A stretch of DNA of 64,000 nucleotides from Pseudomonas sp. NFIX28 (GCF_900107395.1 NZ_FNPW01000008.1:124001-188000), one strand, 5' to 3'. Counted from the stretch's first letter, positions 25,730 to 35,432 are shown. The notes: generated by a model from the sequence alone, not told the origin. Numbers and translations are program-made.

Positions 25730-26485
25730 ATGAACTGGACCTGGTTTCATAAGCTCGGCTCACCCAAGTGGTTCTACGGCATCAGCAGCAGGCTGTTGCC
25801 CTGGTTGAGCATTGCAGCGTTGCTGCTGATCACCGTCGGCGCCATTTGGGGCCTGGCCTTCGCGCCGCCGGACTATCAGCAAGGCAACAGCTTTCGCATC
25901 ATCTATATCCATGTACCCGCCGCGCTCCTGGCCCAGTCCATCTACGTGATGCTGGCGGTATGCGGGGTGGTCGGCCTGGTGTGGAAGATGAAACTGGCCG
26001 ATGTCGCCTTGCAGTGCGCCGCGCCCATCGGCGCCTGGATGACCGCTGTGGCGCTGGTCACCGGGGCCATCTGGGGCAAGCCCACCTGGGGCTCATGGTG
26101 GGTGTGGGATGCACGACTAACGTCCATGCTGATCCTGCTGTTCCTGTACTTCGGTCTTATTGCTCTGGGCAACGCCATCAGTAATCGTGACAGCGCGGCC
26201 AAGGCCTGCGCGGTGCTGGCGATCGTCGGCGTGATCAACATCCCGATCATCAAATACTCGGTGGAGTGGTGGAACACCCTGCACCAGGGGGCGACCTTCA
26301 CCCTCACCGAAAAGCCGGCGATGCCTGTCGAGATGTGGCTGCCGCTGCTGCTGACGGTGCTGGGGTTCTATTGTTTCTTCGGTGCCGTGCTGTTGCTGCG
26401 CATGCGCCTTGAAGTGCTCAAGCGCGAGGCCCGCGCCAGTTGGGTCAGGGCCGAAGTGCAAAACAGCCTGGAGGCCGCCCGATGA
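25730..26485 (+). CDS. ccmC: haem-handling protein CcmC
   Basis: 251 residues from ATG 25730; a longer frame to 25697 lacks a good start. Six membrane segments and the WWD-type haem signature (WGKPTWGSWWVWDARLTSML) are present. CcmC attaches haem to CcmE. The 76-base gap before it is the largest in the operon. Confidence 0.96.
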   Translation: MNWTWFHKLGSPKWFYGISSRLLPWLSIAALLLITVGAIWGLAFAPPDYQQGNSFRIIYIHVPAALLAQSIYVMLAVCGVVGLVWKMKLADVALQCAAPIGAWMTAVALVTGAIWGKPTWGSWWVWDARLTSMLILLFLYFGLIALGNAISNRDSAAKACAVLAIVGVINIPIIKYSVEWWNTLHQGATFTLTEKPAMPVEMWLPLLLTVLGFYCFFGAVLLLRMRLEVLKREARASWVRAEVQNSLEAAR

Positions 26486-26658
26486 GTTTCGCTTCCTTCG
26501 CCGACTTTCTCGCCATGGGCCATCACGGCCTGTATGTCTGGTCAGCCTACGGCATCTGCCTGGTGGTGCTGGTCCTCAACGTGGCGGTGCCGTTGCTGGC
26601 CCGCAAGCGTTACCTGCAACAAGAGGCGCGTCGTCTGCGCCGGGAGAACAATCAGTGA
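26482..26658 (+). CDS. ccmD: haem exporter small subunit CcmD
   Basis: 58 residues with one membrane helix (GLYVWSAYGICLVVLVLNVAV) and a basic tail (LARKRYLQQEARRLRREN). It stabilises the CcmABC complex. Overlaps of four bases with both ccmC and ccmE. Confidence 0.94.
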   Translation: MSFASFADFLAMGHHGLYVWSAYGICLVVLVLNVAVPLLARKRYLQQEARRLRRENNQ

Positions 26659-27110
26659 ATCCGCTGCGTAAAAAGCGTCTGTTGATCATCCTCGGCGTGC
26701 TGGTGGGCGTGGGCGTTGCCGTCGGCCTGGCGCTGAGCGCCCTGCAACAGAACATCAACCTGTTCTACACCCCGACCCAGATCGCCAACGGCGAAGCCCC
26801 CCTGGACACGCGGATTCGCGCCGGCGGCATGGTCGAGAAGGGCTCGCTGCAACGTTCGGCCGATTCGCTGGACGTGCGTTTCGTGGTCACCGACTTCAAC
26901 AAGGGCGTGACCATCACTTACCGCGGCATCCTCCCGGACCTGTTCCGCGAAGGGCAGGGCATCGTTGCCCTGGGCAAGCTCAACGCCGACGGCGTGGTGG
27001 TGGCCGATGAAGTGCTGGCCAAGCACGACGAGAAATACATGCCGCCGGAAGTGACCAAGGCCCTGAAAGACAGCGGCCAGTCGGCGCCGGTTCCGGCGAA
27101 GGAGGGCTGA
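26655..27110 (+). CDS. ccmE: cytochrome c maturation haem chaperone CcmE
   Basis: 151 residues with a GTG start overlapping the ccmD stop. N-terminal membrane anchor, then a periplasmic beta-barrel domain. The covalent haem-binding His124 and Tyr128 lie in LAKHDEKYMP, the His-type motif of system I. It passes haem to CcmF/H. Confidence 0.97.
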   Translation: MNPLRKKRLLIILGVLVGVGVAVGLALSALQQNINLFYTPTQIANGEAPLDTRIRAGGMVEKGSLQRSADSLDVRFVVTDFNKGVTITYRGILPDLFREGQGIVALGKLNADGVVVADEVLAKHDEKYMPPEVTKALKDSGQSAPVPAKEG

Positions 27111-27113
27111 GCA

Positions 27114-29102
27114 ATGACTTCCGCACTCTTCATTCCCGAGCTCGGCCATCTGGCGATGATCCTGGCCCTGTGCTTTGCCCTGGTCCAGGCCGTGGTGCCG
27201 CTGCTCGGTGCCTGGCGCGGCGACCGCTTGTGGATGAGCCTGGCCCAGCCCGCGGCCTGGGGACAGTTTGCCTTCCTGACCTTCGCCTTCGGTTGCCTGA
27301 CCTACGCCTTCATGGTCGATGATTTCTCGGTGGCCTATGTCGCCAGCAACTCCAACAGCGCCTTGCCCTGGTACTACAAGTTCAGTGCGGTGTGGGGCGC
27401 CCACGAAGGCTCGTTGCTGCTCTGGGCGTTGATCCTCGGTGGCTGGACCTTCGCCGTGTCGGTGTTCTCCCGGCAGTTGCCGCAAGTGATGCTGGCGCGG
27501 GTGCTGGCGGTGATGGGCATGATCAGCACCGGCTTTTTGCTGTTCCTGATCGTCACGTCCAACCCCTTCGCGCGGATCCTGCCGCAGGTACCCGGCGATG
27601 GCCGCGACCTCAACCCGCTGCTGCAGGACATTGGCCTGATCGTGCACCCGCCGATGCTCTACATGGGTTACGTCGGTTTCTCCGTAGCCTTCGCCTTCGC
27701 CATCGCCGCCTTGCTCGGCGGGCGCCTGGATGCGGCCTGGGCGCGCTGGTCGCGGCCCTGGACCATCGTCGCCTGGGCGTTCCTCGGCATCGGTATCACC
27801 CTCGGTTCCTGGTGGGCCTACTACGAACTCGGCTGGGGCGGCTGGTGGTTCTGGGACCCGGTGGAAAACGCCTCGTTCATGCCATGGCTGGTGGGCACCG
27901 CGTTGATCCACTCGCTGGCGGTCACCGAAAAGCGCGGCGTGTTCAAGAGCTGGACCGTGCTGCTGGCGATCGCCGCGTTCTCCCTGAGCCTGCTGGGAAC
28001 CTTCCTGGTGCGTTCCGGGGTGCTGACCTCGGTGCATGCCTTCGCCTCGGACCCCGAGCGCGGCGTGTTCATCCTGATCTTCCTGCTGTTCGTGGTCGGT
28101 GGTTCGCTGACCCTGTTCGCCCTGCGCGCGCCGGTGGTCAAGAGCCAGGTCGGCTTCAATTTGTGGTCGCGGGAAACCCTGCTGCTGGGCAACAACCTGG
28201 TGCTGGTGGTGGCGGCCTCGATGATCCTCCTGGGCACCCTGTACCCGCTGGTGCTGGACGCCCTGACCGGAGCCAAGCTGTCGGTCGGTCCGCCGTACTT
28301 CAATGCGCTGTTCATCCCGCTGATGGCGCTGCTGATGGTGGTGATGGCGGTCGGCGTGCTGGTGCGCTGGAAAGACACTCCGGTCAAATGGCTGGCGAGC
28401 ATGCTGACCCCCGTGCTGCTGGGCAGCGCCGCGCTGGCGGTGGTGGCCGGTATCGCCTACGGCGACTTCAACTGGGCGGTGCTGGCGACCTTCATGCTGG
28501 CGGCCTGGGTATTGCTCGCCGGGGTTCGCGACATCCTCGACAAGACCCGCCACAAAGGCCTGCTCAAGGGCCTGCCGGGCCTGACCCGCAGCTACTGGGG
28601 CATGCAGCTGGCACACCTGGGTATCGCGATCTGCGCCCTGGGCGTGGTGCTGTCGAGCCAGAACAGCGCCGAGCGCGACCTGCGCCTGGAGCCGGGCGAA
28701 TCCATGGCCCTGGCTGGTTATCACTTCGTCTTCGAGGGCGCCAAGCATTTCGAAGGCCCCAACTTCACCTCCGACAAGGGCACGGTGCGGGTGGTCCGCG
28801 ACGGCAAGGAAATTGCCGTGCTGCACCCGGAAAAACGTCTCTACACGGTCCAGAACTCGGTGATGACCGAAGCCGGGATCGATGCCGGTTTCACCCGTGA
28901 CCTCTACGTGGCCCTCGGCGAGCCGCTGGGCAACGGCGCCTGGGCCGTGCGGGTGCACGTCAAGCCGTTCGTGCGCTGGATCTGGTTCGGCGGCCTGCTC
29001 ACCGGTCTCGGTGGCCTGCTGGCGGCCCTCGACCGGCGTTATCGGGTCAAGGTAAAAACCCGGGTGCGCGAAGCCCTGGGCATGACAGGAGCCACTGCAT
29101 GA
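27114..29102 (+). CDS. ccmF: cytochrome c haem lyase subunit CcmF
   Basis: 662 residues with many membrane segments and the WWD signature GWGGWWFWDPVENASFMPWL. CcmF with CcmH/I forms the haem lyase that attaches haem to apocytochrome c in the periplasm. Four-base overlap with ccmG/dsbE. Confidence 0.97.
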   Translation: MTSALFIPELGHLAMILALCFALVQAVVPLLGAWRGDRLWMSLAQPAAWGQFAFLTFAFGCLTYAFMVDDFSVAYVASNSNSALPWYYKFSAVWGAHEGSLLLWALILGGWTFAVSVFSRQLPQVMLARVLAVMGMISTGFLLFLIVTSNPFARILPQVPGDGRDLNPLLQDIGLIVHPPMLYMGYVGFSVAFAFAIAALLGGRLDAAWARWSRPWTIVAWAFLGIGITLGSWWAYYELGWGGWWFWDPVENASFMPWLVGTALIHSLAVTEKRGVFKSWTVLLAIAAFSLSLLGTFLVRSGVLTSVHAFASDPERGVFILIFLLFVVGGSLTLFALRAPVVKSQVGFNLWSRETLLLGNNLVLVVAASMILLGTLYPLVLDALTGAKLSVGPPYFNALFIPLMALLMVVMAVGVLVRWKDTPVKWLASMLTPVLLGSAALAVVAGIAYGDFNWAVLATFMLAAWVLLAGVRDILDKTRHKGLLKGLPGLTRSYWGMQLAHLGIAICALGVVLSSQNSAERDLRLEPGESMALAGYHFVFEGAKHFEGPNFTSDKGTVRVVRDGKEIAVLHPEKRLYTVQNSVMTEAGIDAGFTRDLYVALGEPLGNGAWAVRVHVKPFVRWIWFGGLLTGLGGLLAALDRRYRVKVKTRVREALGMTGATA

Positions 29103-29635
29103 GACGCTGGATAATGTTGTTGCCGCTGGCGCTGTTCCTGCTGGTGGCGGTGTTCCTGTATCGCGGCTTGTACCTGGACCCGGCCGAGCTGCCGTCGGCG
29201 ATGATCGGCAAGCCGTTCCCGGAGTTTTCCCTGCCGTCGGTGCAGGGCGACAAGACCCTGACCCGCGCCGACCTGCTGGGCAAGCCGGCGCTGGTCAACG
29301 TCTGGGGCACCTGGTGCATTTCCTGCCGGGTCGAGCACCCGGTGCTGAACAAGCTGGCGCAGCAGGGTGTGACCATCTACGGCGTCAACTACAAGGACGT
29401 CAACGCCGATGCCTTGAAGTGGCTGGCCGAATTCCACAACCCCTACCAGCTGGATATCCGCGACGAGGAGGGCACCCTGGGCCTGAACCTTGGGGTGTAC
29501 GGCGCGCCGGAAACCTTCTTCATCGACGCCAAGGGCATCATCCGCGACAAATACGTCGGGGTGATCGACGAAGTGGTATGGCGCGAGAAGCTGGCCGCCA
29601 AGTATCAGGCCCTGGCCGACGAGGCCAAGCCATGA
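29099..29635 (+). CDS. dsbE: thiol:disulfide interchange protein CcmG/DsbE
   Basis: 178 residues; one N-terminal membrane anchor and a thioredoxin-like domain with active site Cys73-Ile-Ser-Cys76 in WGTWCISCRVEHP and the family GVYGAPETFFID. It keeps apocytochrome cysteines reduced for haem ligation. Overlaps ccmF and ccmH by four bases each. Confidence 0.96.
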   Translation: MRRWIMLLPLALFLLVAVFLYRGLYLDPAELPSAMIGKPFPEFSLPSVQGDKTLTRADLLGKPALVNVWGTWCISCRVEHPVLNKLAQQGVTIYGVNYKDVNADALKWLAEFHNPYQLDIRDEEGTLGLNLGVYGAPETFFIDAKGIIRDKYVGVIDEVVWREKLAAKYQALADEAKP

Positions 29636-30102
29636 AGCGCTGGCTGGCCGCTGCCCTGCTGGGCCTGTGCATCGCCGGCGTGGCCCACGCCGCGATCGAT
29701 ACCTACGAGTTCGCCAACGACGCCGAGCGCGAGCGTTTTCGCGAGCTGACCAAAGAGCTGCGCTGCCCCAAGTGCCAGAACCAGGACATCGCCGACTCCA
29801 ATGCGCCGATCGCCGCGGACCTGCGCAAGGAAATCTTCCGCATGCTCGGCGAAGGCAAGGACAACCAGCAGATCATCGACTTCATGGTCGACCGCTATGG
29901 CGACTTCGTGCGCTACAAGCCGGCCCTGACCGGCAAGACCGCCTTGCTCTGGTTCGGCCCCGCCGGCCTGCTGCTGGGCGGCGTGGTGATCATCGCCGTG
30001 ATTGTCCGGCGTCGCCGCGTACAGCGCAGCGACAGCCCGAACACTCTTTCTGCCGAGGAGCGTCAGCGCCTCGACCAACTGTTGGATAAAGACCGCGAAT
30101 GA
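29632..30102 (+). CDS. ccmH: cytochrome c maturation protein CcmH (thiol-disulfide subunit)
   Basis: 156 residues with a signal peptide (WLAAALLGLCIAGVAHAA), the redox motif LRCPKCQNQ (Cys45, Cys48), and a C-terminal membrane helix. It reduces the CxxCH of apocytochrome c together with CcmG. In Pseudomonas the CcmH/CcmI functions are two proteins, as here. Confidence 0.95.
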   Translation: MKRWLAAALLGLCIAGVAHAAIDTYEFANDAERERFRELTKELRCPKCQNQDIADSNAPIAADLRKEIFRMLGEGKDNQQIIDFMVDRYGDFVRYKPALTGKTALLWFGPAGLLLGGVVIIAVIVRRRRVQRSDSPNTLSAEERQRLDQLLDKDRE

Positions 30103-31301
30103 TTGATTTCTGGCTCGCCGCAGGCCTGCTGCTCCTGGTAGCCCTGAGTTTTCTGTTGATCCCGGTCCTGCGCGGCCGCCGCGCCCAGCGTGAAGAGGAT
30201 CGTACCGCGCTGAACGTGGCGCTTTACCAAGAGCGCGTGGCCGAGTTGCAAGGCCAGCAGGCCGAAGGCGTGCTCAGCGCCGAGCAGATGGACAGCGGCC
30301 GCGCCGAAGCCGCGCGCGAATTGCTGGCCGACACCGAGGGTGCGGAACCGGCTGGGGTATCGCGCCTGGGCAAGCCGCTGCCATTGCTGGCGGCGGTGCT
30401 GGTGCCGGTATTGGGCCTGGCCCTGTATCTGCATTTCGGCGCCAGCGACAAGGTCGAGCTGACTCGTGAATTCGCCCAGGCCCCGCAATCCATGGAGGAA
30501 ATGACCCGCCGCCTCGAACGCGCGGTCGCCGCCCAGCCGGACTCCGCCGAAGGCCTGTACTTCCTTGGCCGTACCTACATGGCCCAGGACCGCCCGGCGG
30601 ACGCGGCGAAGATCTTCGAACGCACCGTGGCCCTGGCCGGTCGCCAGCCGGAACTGCTCGGCCAGTGGGCGCAGGCGCAGTATTTCGCCGACGGCAAGAA
30701 ATGGTCGGACAAGGTCCAGGCCCTGACCGACGAAGCGCTCAAGGCCGATCCGAAGGAAGTCACCAGCCTTGGCCTGCTGGGCATCGCCGCTTTCGAAGGC
30801 GAGCGTTATCAGCAAGCCATCGACTATTGGAACCGCCTGCTGGCGCAACTGCCGGCGGACGACAACTCGCGGGCCGCGCTGCAGGGCGGTATCGACCGGG
30901 CGACCGAGAAGCTGCTGGCCAGCGGCGGCCAAGTGGCCCAGGCGCCTGCGCCCAAGGCCGCCGCGCTGCTCAAGGTCCGCGTCGACCTGGCCGCCGATCT
31001 CAAAGCCAAGGTGCAGCCAGGCGACAGCGTGTTCATCTTTGCCCGCGCCGTTTCCGGGCCGCCGGCGCCGCTGGCGGCCAAGCGCCTGACCGTGGCCGAC
31101 CTGCCAGTGACCGTCGAGCTGGGAGACGCCGACGCGATGATGCCGCAGTTGAAACTGTCGAACTTCCCGGAAGTCCAATTGGTGGCGCGCGTTTCCCGTG
31201 CCGGCCAACCGACCGCCGGCGAGTGGGTCGGTCGCAGCAAGCCCCTGGCCAGCAGCACCACCGCGCCGCAACAACTGACCATCGACAGCCCGGATAAATA
31301 A
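30099..31301 (+). CDS. ccmI: cytochrome c maturation TPR protein CcmI
   Basis: 400 residues; two N-terminal membrane helices, TPR repeats in the middle (AEGLYFLGRTYMAQDRPADA, TSLGLLGIAAFEGERYQQAI) and a C-terminal beta-rich domain (ALLKVRVDLAADLKAKVQPG). It binds apocytochrome c and presents it to CcmF/H. It ends the ccm operon. Confidence 0.95.
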   Translation: MIDFWLAAGLLLLVALSFLLIPVLRGRRAQREEDRTALNVALYQERVAELQGQQAEGVLSAEQMDSGRAEAARELLADTEGAEPAGVSRLGKPLPLLAAVLVPVLGLALYLHFGASDKVELTREFAQAPQSMEEMTRRLERAVAAQPDSAEGLYFLGRTYMAQDRPADAAKIFERTVALAGRQPELLGQWAQAQYFADGKKWSDKVQALTDEALKADPKEVTSLGLLGIAAFEGERYQQAIDYWNRLLAQLPADDNSRAALQGGIDRATEKLLASGGQVAQAPAPKAAALLKVRVDLAADLKAKVQPGDSVFIFARAVSGPPAPLAAKRLTVADLPVTVELGDADAMMPQLKLSNFPEVQLVARVSRAGQPTAGEWVGRSKPLASSTTAPQQLTIDSPDK

Positions 31302-31312
31302 GAGAAGCCGCC

Positions 31313-31714
31313 ATGACCGCCATTGCTCGTACCACCCTGTTAACACTGGTCCTGGGGTTGAGCGCCTGTGCGGTCCAGCAGCCGACGCCGCCTGGGGCTC
31401 CGCCACCGATTCCGCCTGCGCAGCCCAGCACCAAGCCGACGCCAAGCACCCCGAGCAAACCTTCCACGCCGATCAAGCCGGCCAAGCCGCTGCCGCGCAC
31501 TTCGGCAAGCTTCGCGCCGCCACCGGGCGGTAACAGCCACTGGGACCCGCGCCTGGGTGTCTATGTGCTGGATAACCAGACCAACACTTTCTACCGCCAG
31601 CGCACCTATTACCGCTGGAACAACGGCTGGAGCCGCTCCATCAGCCCCAACGGGCCATGGGAAGAAACCGACATCCAGGGCGTGCCCTCGGGCTTGGGGC
31701 GCCAGTTCCAGTAA
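31313..31714 (+). CDS. proline-rich lipoprotein of unknown function
   Basis: 133 residues with a lipoprotein signal (TTLLTLVLGLSAC; lipobox Cys about residue 19). A Pro/Thr/Ser/Lys-rich spacer (about 22-65) precedes a short aromatic domain (WDPRLGVYVLDNQTNTFYRQ, YYRWNNGWSRSISPNGPW). The domain recalls the YXXX-W repeats of small envelope lipoproteins. It follows ccmI by 11 bases and may be co-transcribed. No function is assigned. Confidence 0.7.
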   Translation: MTAIARTTLLTLVLGLSACAVQQPTPPGAPPPIPPAQPSTKPTPSTPSKPSTPIKPAKPLPRTSASFAPPPGGNSHWDPRLGVYVLDNQTNTFYRQRTYYRWNNGWSRSISPNGPWEETDIQGVPSGLGRQFQ

Positions 31715-31764
31715 GCGGCTACCTGTAGGCGGCTGCCACTGGGCGGGCGACGGGCCGGTCCGGT

Positions 31765-31790
31765 TCAAGCAGCCGATTGGATGGCCGATA
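31765..31790 (+). promoter_or_regulatory. sigma-28 (FliA)-like promoter before the 31.8 kb membrane protein
   Basis: TCAAGCAG (31765-31772), an 11-base spacer, then GCCGATA (31784-31790). Both boxes match the FliA pattern and the spacer has the classical length. It lies about 40 bases before the ATG at 31829, in non-coding DNA. Confidence 0.55.
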
Positions 31791-31828
31791 CATCGGGGTG
31801 TTCCTGAGTATCGCCATCCGAGCGCCTG

Positions 31829-32971
31829 ATGAAGAAAAGCCTGAACAAACCCTATTTCGCGCCCATGGCCTTGTGGCTCTGCGTCGTCGCTGTCTTGCTC
31901 GCCGTGCATGGCTTCGCCGATGCCGAAGTGCCGCAGCTGATTTACTTCTCCCTGGCACCGGCGTCTCTGCTGGCGCTGCTGATCTTCCTCTACTACTTCT
32001 TTTGCTGGATCTTCATTTCGGTCTTTCCCCTGGGCGAGATCGGCTGGAAGCGCGCGGACTACGGCTGGCTGTTGCTGGCTTCGCTGGCGCTGATCAGCGA
32101 GACCCAGAACGTCAGGACCGAATGGTTCCAGAGCGATTATCGACTGGCCGAATCCTATGAAGCCTCGACCCAGAGACGCCTCAAGGCCGACATCGACGAC
32201 CTGCTGGGGCCGGAGCACTGCCGTGCCGCTGCGACTGTCCATAGCGCCGCCGATGCCGAGCAGGTGAACGAACTCTGTCAGCGCTTTGCCTCCTTGGAGA
32301 GAACGGCGCAGGGGCGGCTGACGCCGCTCTCGGTGGGTACCGTGGTCCAGGCGCTGGATGAGATTCGCGCTCGCTATTCGGCGCCGCCGGTATTGGCCTG
32401 GCTCGGCCGGCTCGATGAAACCCTTGGCGACCAGCGCAAGGCCCGTGGCGAGGTTTCCAGGCTGCATGAGCTGACCCGCGCGACCAATGCCGAGACCGTG
32501 TATCGCTACTTCGCTCCGGTGTTGCTGGTGTTCGCCCTGGCGCTGCGTGCCTCCAAGGTCACTGGCGAGGTGCTGCTCAAGGCGCCGCGTAAACGCAAGG
32601 TGTGGATGATCGTCAACCGACGCATGGTGATCGACGGCCTGGGGTTTGTTCGCGGTGCCCGCAGCCGTTTCGACGAGGCGCTGCGCAACTGGCGCGTGGC
32701 GAAGTGGGACGTGGTGCACCTGGCCTGTCCGTTCCTGCCCGAGGTCAGCGCGGTCGATGCCAAGGTCGCTGTGCTGCCCGGCTTCTATGAAAACGAATTC
32801 CAGCTGGCGGCGATCGACACCTTCGAGCAGTGCGGGTTTGTCCAATGGGCGGCCGCCCAATCGATCGAAACCTTGTATCTGGTGGGCGAAACCGATCCTT
32901 CGCTGATTGAACGGGTGCAACGCTGGGGCGAGGCGGCCAAGGTCGAGGTGTTGGTGCGTGGGCGAATCTGA
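31829..32971 (+). CDS. membrane protein of unknown function with cytoplasmic C-terminal domain
   Basis: 380 residues. Three or four hydrophobic segments near the N-terminus (LWLCVVAVLLAVHGFA; SLAPASLLALLIFLYYFFCW; YGWLLLASLALI), a helical region (about 100-225), another hydrophobic stretch (FAPVLLVFALALRA), then a soluble domain of about 145 residues (VWMIVNRRMVIDGLGFVRGA ... VAVLPGFYENEFQLAAIDTF). No known motif was recognised. A FliA-like promoter lies upstream, hinting at a link to motility. Confidence 0.7.
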   Translation: MKKSLNKPYFAPMALWLCVVAVLLAVHGFADAEVPQLIYFSLAPASLLALLIFLYYFFCWIFISVFPLGEIGWKRADYGWLLLASLALISETQNVRTEWFQSDYRLAESYEASTQRRLKADIDDLLGPEHCRAAATVHSAADAEQVNELCQRFASLERTAQGRLTPLSVGTVVQALDEIRARYSAPPVLAWLGRLDETLGDQRKARGEVSRLHELTRATNAETVYRYFAPVLLVFALALRASKVTGEVLLKAPRKRKVWMIVNRRMVIDGLGFVRGARSRFDEALRNWRVAKWDVVHLACPFLPEVSAVDAKVAVLPGFYENEFQLAAIDTFEQCGFVQWAAAQSIETLYLVGETDPSLIERVQRWGEAAKVEVLVRGRI

Positions 32972-32977
32972 CGTCGC

Positions 32978-33877
32978 TCAGCCCTGAGTGGCGTCCGCGC
33001 GGGCCAGCAGCAGCTGCACATATTCGACGAAGGCCCGGGCCTTGGCGCTGGCCAGCCGCCCGGTAGGGAACACCGCCCATAACTCCTGGCGAGGCAGCGC
33101 CCAGTCCGACATCACTTCGCGTACCGCGCCGCTGGCCAGCTCGGGCGCGAACATCCATTGCGAGGCCATGGCCAGCCCCTGGTGGGCCAGCACCGACTCG
33201 CGCAAGCCCTCCGCGGCGCTGACGCGAATCCGCCCGCGGACCGTCACCGACTGCTGTTCGGCGCCGCGCTCGAACCGCCAATGGGCACCGCCGCCGAGGC
33301 TGTAGATGATCGCCGGGTGCCTGCCCAGGTCGGTGGGGCTGGCGGGTTCGCCGTAGCGGGCGAAGTAGTCCGGGGTGGCCAGCACCACGCGCCGGCATTC
33401 GCCGATCTGCCGCGCGGTCAGCCCGGAATCGCTCAGGGGTCCCATGCGCAGGGCGACATCGATACCGGCTTCCACCAGATTGATGTTGTGGTCATCCAGC
33501 ACCACGTCGATATCGAGGTCGGGGTGGCGTTCGAGAAAGGGCCCCAGGTGCGGGACGATATGCAGGCGAGCGAAGGTCACCGCCGCGCAGACCCGCAGCG
33601 TGCCGCTGAGCCCCGCGCCGGCACCGCGCGCCGCCAGATCGGCTTCGTCGGCCTCTTCTATGGTCCGCCTGGCGCGCTCGAAAAACGCCATGCCGGCCTC
33701 GGTGGGCGTCAGGCCACGGGTCGAGCGCAGCAACAGCCGTACCGCCAGCCGCGCCTCCAGTTGGGCGATGGTTTTCGATACGGCCGGCTGGCCGATACCC
33801 AGCAGTCGGGCGGCGGCGGAAAAGGAACCGCTTTGCACCACATGAACGAAGGTTTGCATGGCTGCCAGCCGGTCCAT
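32978..33877 (-). CDS. LysR-family transcriptional regulator
   Basis: 299 residues from the ATG at 33877, with AAGGAG upstream. N-terminal winged helix-turn-helix (MQTFVHVVQSGSFSAAARLL ... AVSKTIAQLEARLAVRLL) and a periplasmic-binding-like effector domain. It is convergent with the unknown membrane protein and 83 bases downstream of an MFS exporter on the same strand, which it may control. Effector unknown. Confidence 0.9.
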   Translation of the reverse strand: MDRLAAMQTFVHVVQSGSFSAAARLLGIGQPAVSKTIAQLEARLAVRLLLRSTRGLTPTEAGMAFFERARRTIEEADEADLAARGAGAGLSGTLRVCAAVTFARLHIVPHLGPFLERHPDLDIDVVLDDHNINLVEAGIDVALRMGPLSDSGLTARQIGECRRVVLATPDYFARYGEPASPTDLGRHPAIIYSLGGGAHWRFERGAEQQSVTVRGRIRVSAAEGLRESVLAHQGLAMASQWMFAPELASGAVREVMSDWALPRQELWAVFPTGRLASAKARAFVEYVQLLLARADATQG

Positions 33878-33960
33878 TGGGACTCCTTGTATTTGCAGGT
33901 CGAGCAGGGGGCCAGTACGCTGCCGGGCCCCGCTTGTCGCAAGCCGGGGGCCGGATGCGC

Positions 33961-35169
33961 TCAGGCGGTAACGGGCAGCGCCTTTTGCGAACGACTCAAA
34001 AAGCACAGCAGCGCCAGCAACGGCAAGGCGCTGCCGACGCCGACTATGCCCAGCCAGCCGGCGTGTTCGTACACCGCGCTGGCAATAGACGAGCCGACGG
34101 CGCCGCCGATAAAGATGCTGGTCATGTACAGCGCATTCAGGCGGCCGCGGCTATGGGCGTCGAGCGCATAGACCGCGCGCTGGCCGAGGACCATGTTCAT
34201 TTGCACGCAGAAATCCAGGACCACGCCGGTCACCGCCAGGCCGATGACGCTGTAGGCCGGGTGGATAAAGGCCGGCAGGAAACTCAAGGCGGCGAACAGC
34301 ATGGCCAGCAACGAGGCGACGCGGGTGTGGCCGGCGTCCGCCAGGCGGCCGCTGATAGGGGCGGCGATGGCGCCGATGGCTCCGACCAGGGCGAACAGGG
34401 CGATCTGGCTTTGCGACAGGCCATGGTTGCGCGCCAGCTCCAGCGGTACCGCGGTCCAGAACAGGCTGAAAGTGGCGAACATGCAGGCCTGGTAAAACGC
34501 CCGCTGGCGCAGCACCGGTTGCTGGCGCAGCAGGCTGCCCAGCGAGCCCAGCAATTGGCCGTAGGTGGCGCTGTGGGCGGGCTGGCGCTTGGGTACGGTC
34601 AGCAGCAGGAGCAGGCTGATGGCGGCCATCAACACGGCGGCGGCGATAAACATCGCGCGCCAGCCGAACAGGTCGGCGACCACGCTGGACACCGGGCGCG
34701 CCAGCAGGATGCCCAGCAGCAGGCCGCCCATGATGCCGCCGACCACCCGGCCACGGGATTCCTCGGGCGCCAGGTGGGCGGCCAGGGGAATCAGGATCTG
34801 CGCCGACACCGAGCTGAAGCCGATCAGCAGCGAAACCAACAGGAAGGCATTGGGCTGTTCGGCGAACCCCGCGCCCAGCAGGCTGGCGATGGCCAACAGG
34901 CTGGTCAGGATCATCAGCCGGCGGTTTTCCAGCAGGTCGCCCAGCGGCACCAGGAAAAATAGGCCCAGGGCGTAGCCGATCTGGGTCAGGGACACGATCA
35001 GGCTGGCCATGGCGCTGCTCAGGCCGATGTCCGGGGCGATCAGTTCGATGATCGGCTGGGCGTAGTAGAGATTGGCGACGATGGCGCCGCAGCAGAAGGC
35101 GAACAGCAGCACCATGCCGCGGGTGATGTTCGTGGTGGCGGCAGGCAGCGCCTGGGTTCTCGACGTCAT
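33961..35169 (-). CDS. MFS-family transporter
   Basis: 402 residues from ATG 35169 with twelve predicted membrane helices. The first loop motif is DLLENRRLMILTS (MFS motif A variant), and the second half carries GRLADAGHTRVASL. It is probably a drug or metabolite exporter; substrate cannot be read from the sequence. Confidence 0.88.
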   Translation of the reverse strand: MTSRTQALPAATTNITRGMVLLFAFCCGAIVANLYYAQPIIELIAPDIGLSSAMASLIVSLTQIGYALGLFFLVPLGDLLENRRLMILTSLLAIASLLGAGFAEQPNAFLLVSLLIGFSSVSAQILIPLAAHLAPEESRGRVVGGIMGGLLLGILLARPVSSVVADLFGWRAMFIAAAVLMAAISLLLLLTVPKRQPAHSATYGQLLGSLGSLLRQQPVLRQRAFYQACMFATFSLFWTAVPLELARNHGLSQSQIALFALVGAIGAIAAPISGRLADAGHTRVASLLAMLFAALSFLPAFIHPAYSVIGLAVTGVVLDFCVQMNMVLGQRAVYALDAHSRGRLNALYMTSIFIGGAVGSSIASAVYEHAGWLGIVGVGSALPLLALLCFLSRSQKALPVTA

Positions 35170-35432
35170 GACGGTTCTCGTTGCAGCGAAAGGGATGCGG
35201 GCGAGGCTAAAGGGCTGGCCCGTGGCACGGTAGAAGCTGACGAGCGATAGCACTCATGCCCAAAAGGAATAAATGCCTGGCCAGAGCCGGCCGAGAGCGG
35301 CAGTGACGGCCGGTGTCGCGCTGCGATGATACATTTACTTACATTCACTTCCATAGTTCGCTCATTGTGCCGCGGGCGCTGGAATGCTTTCTTTCGACGT
35401 CGGCGTCACCGTTCACCACAGGGAGCCCGTCC

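Noticed and set aside
26652..28958. 768-codon reverse-strand frame opposite ccmE-ccmF
   Set aside because: Antisense shadow without recognisable protein features; the + strand frames carry the CcmE and CcmF signatures.
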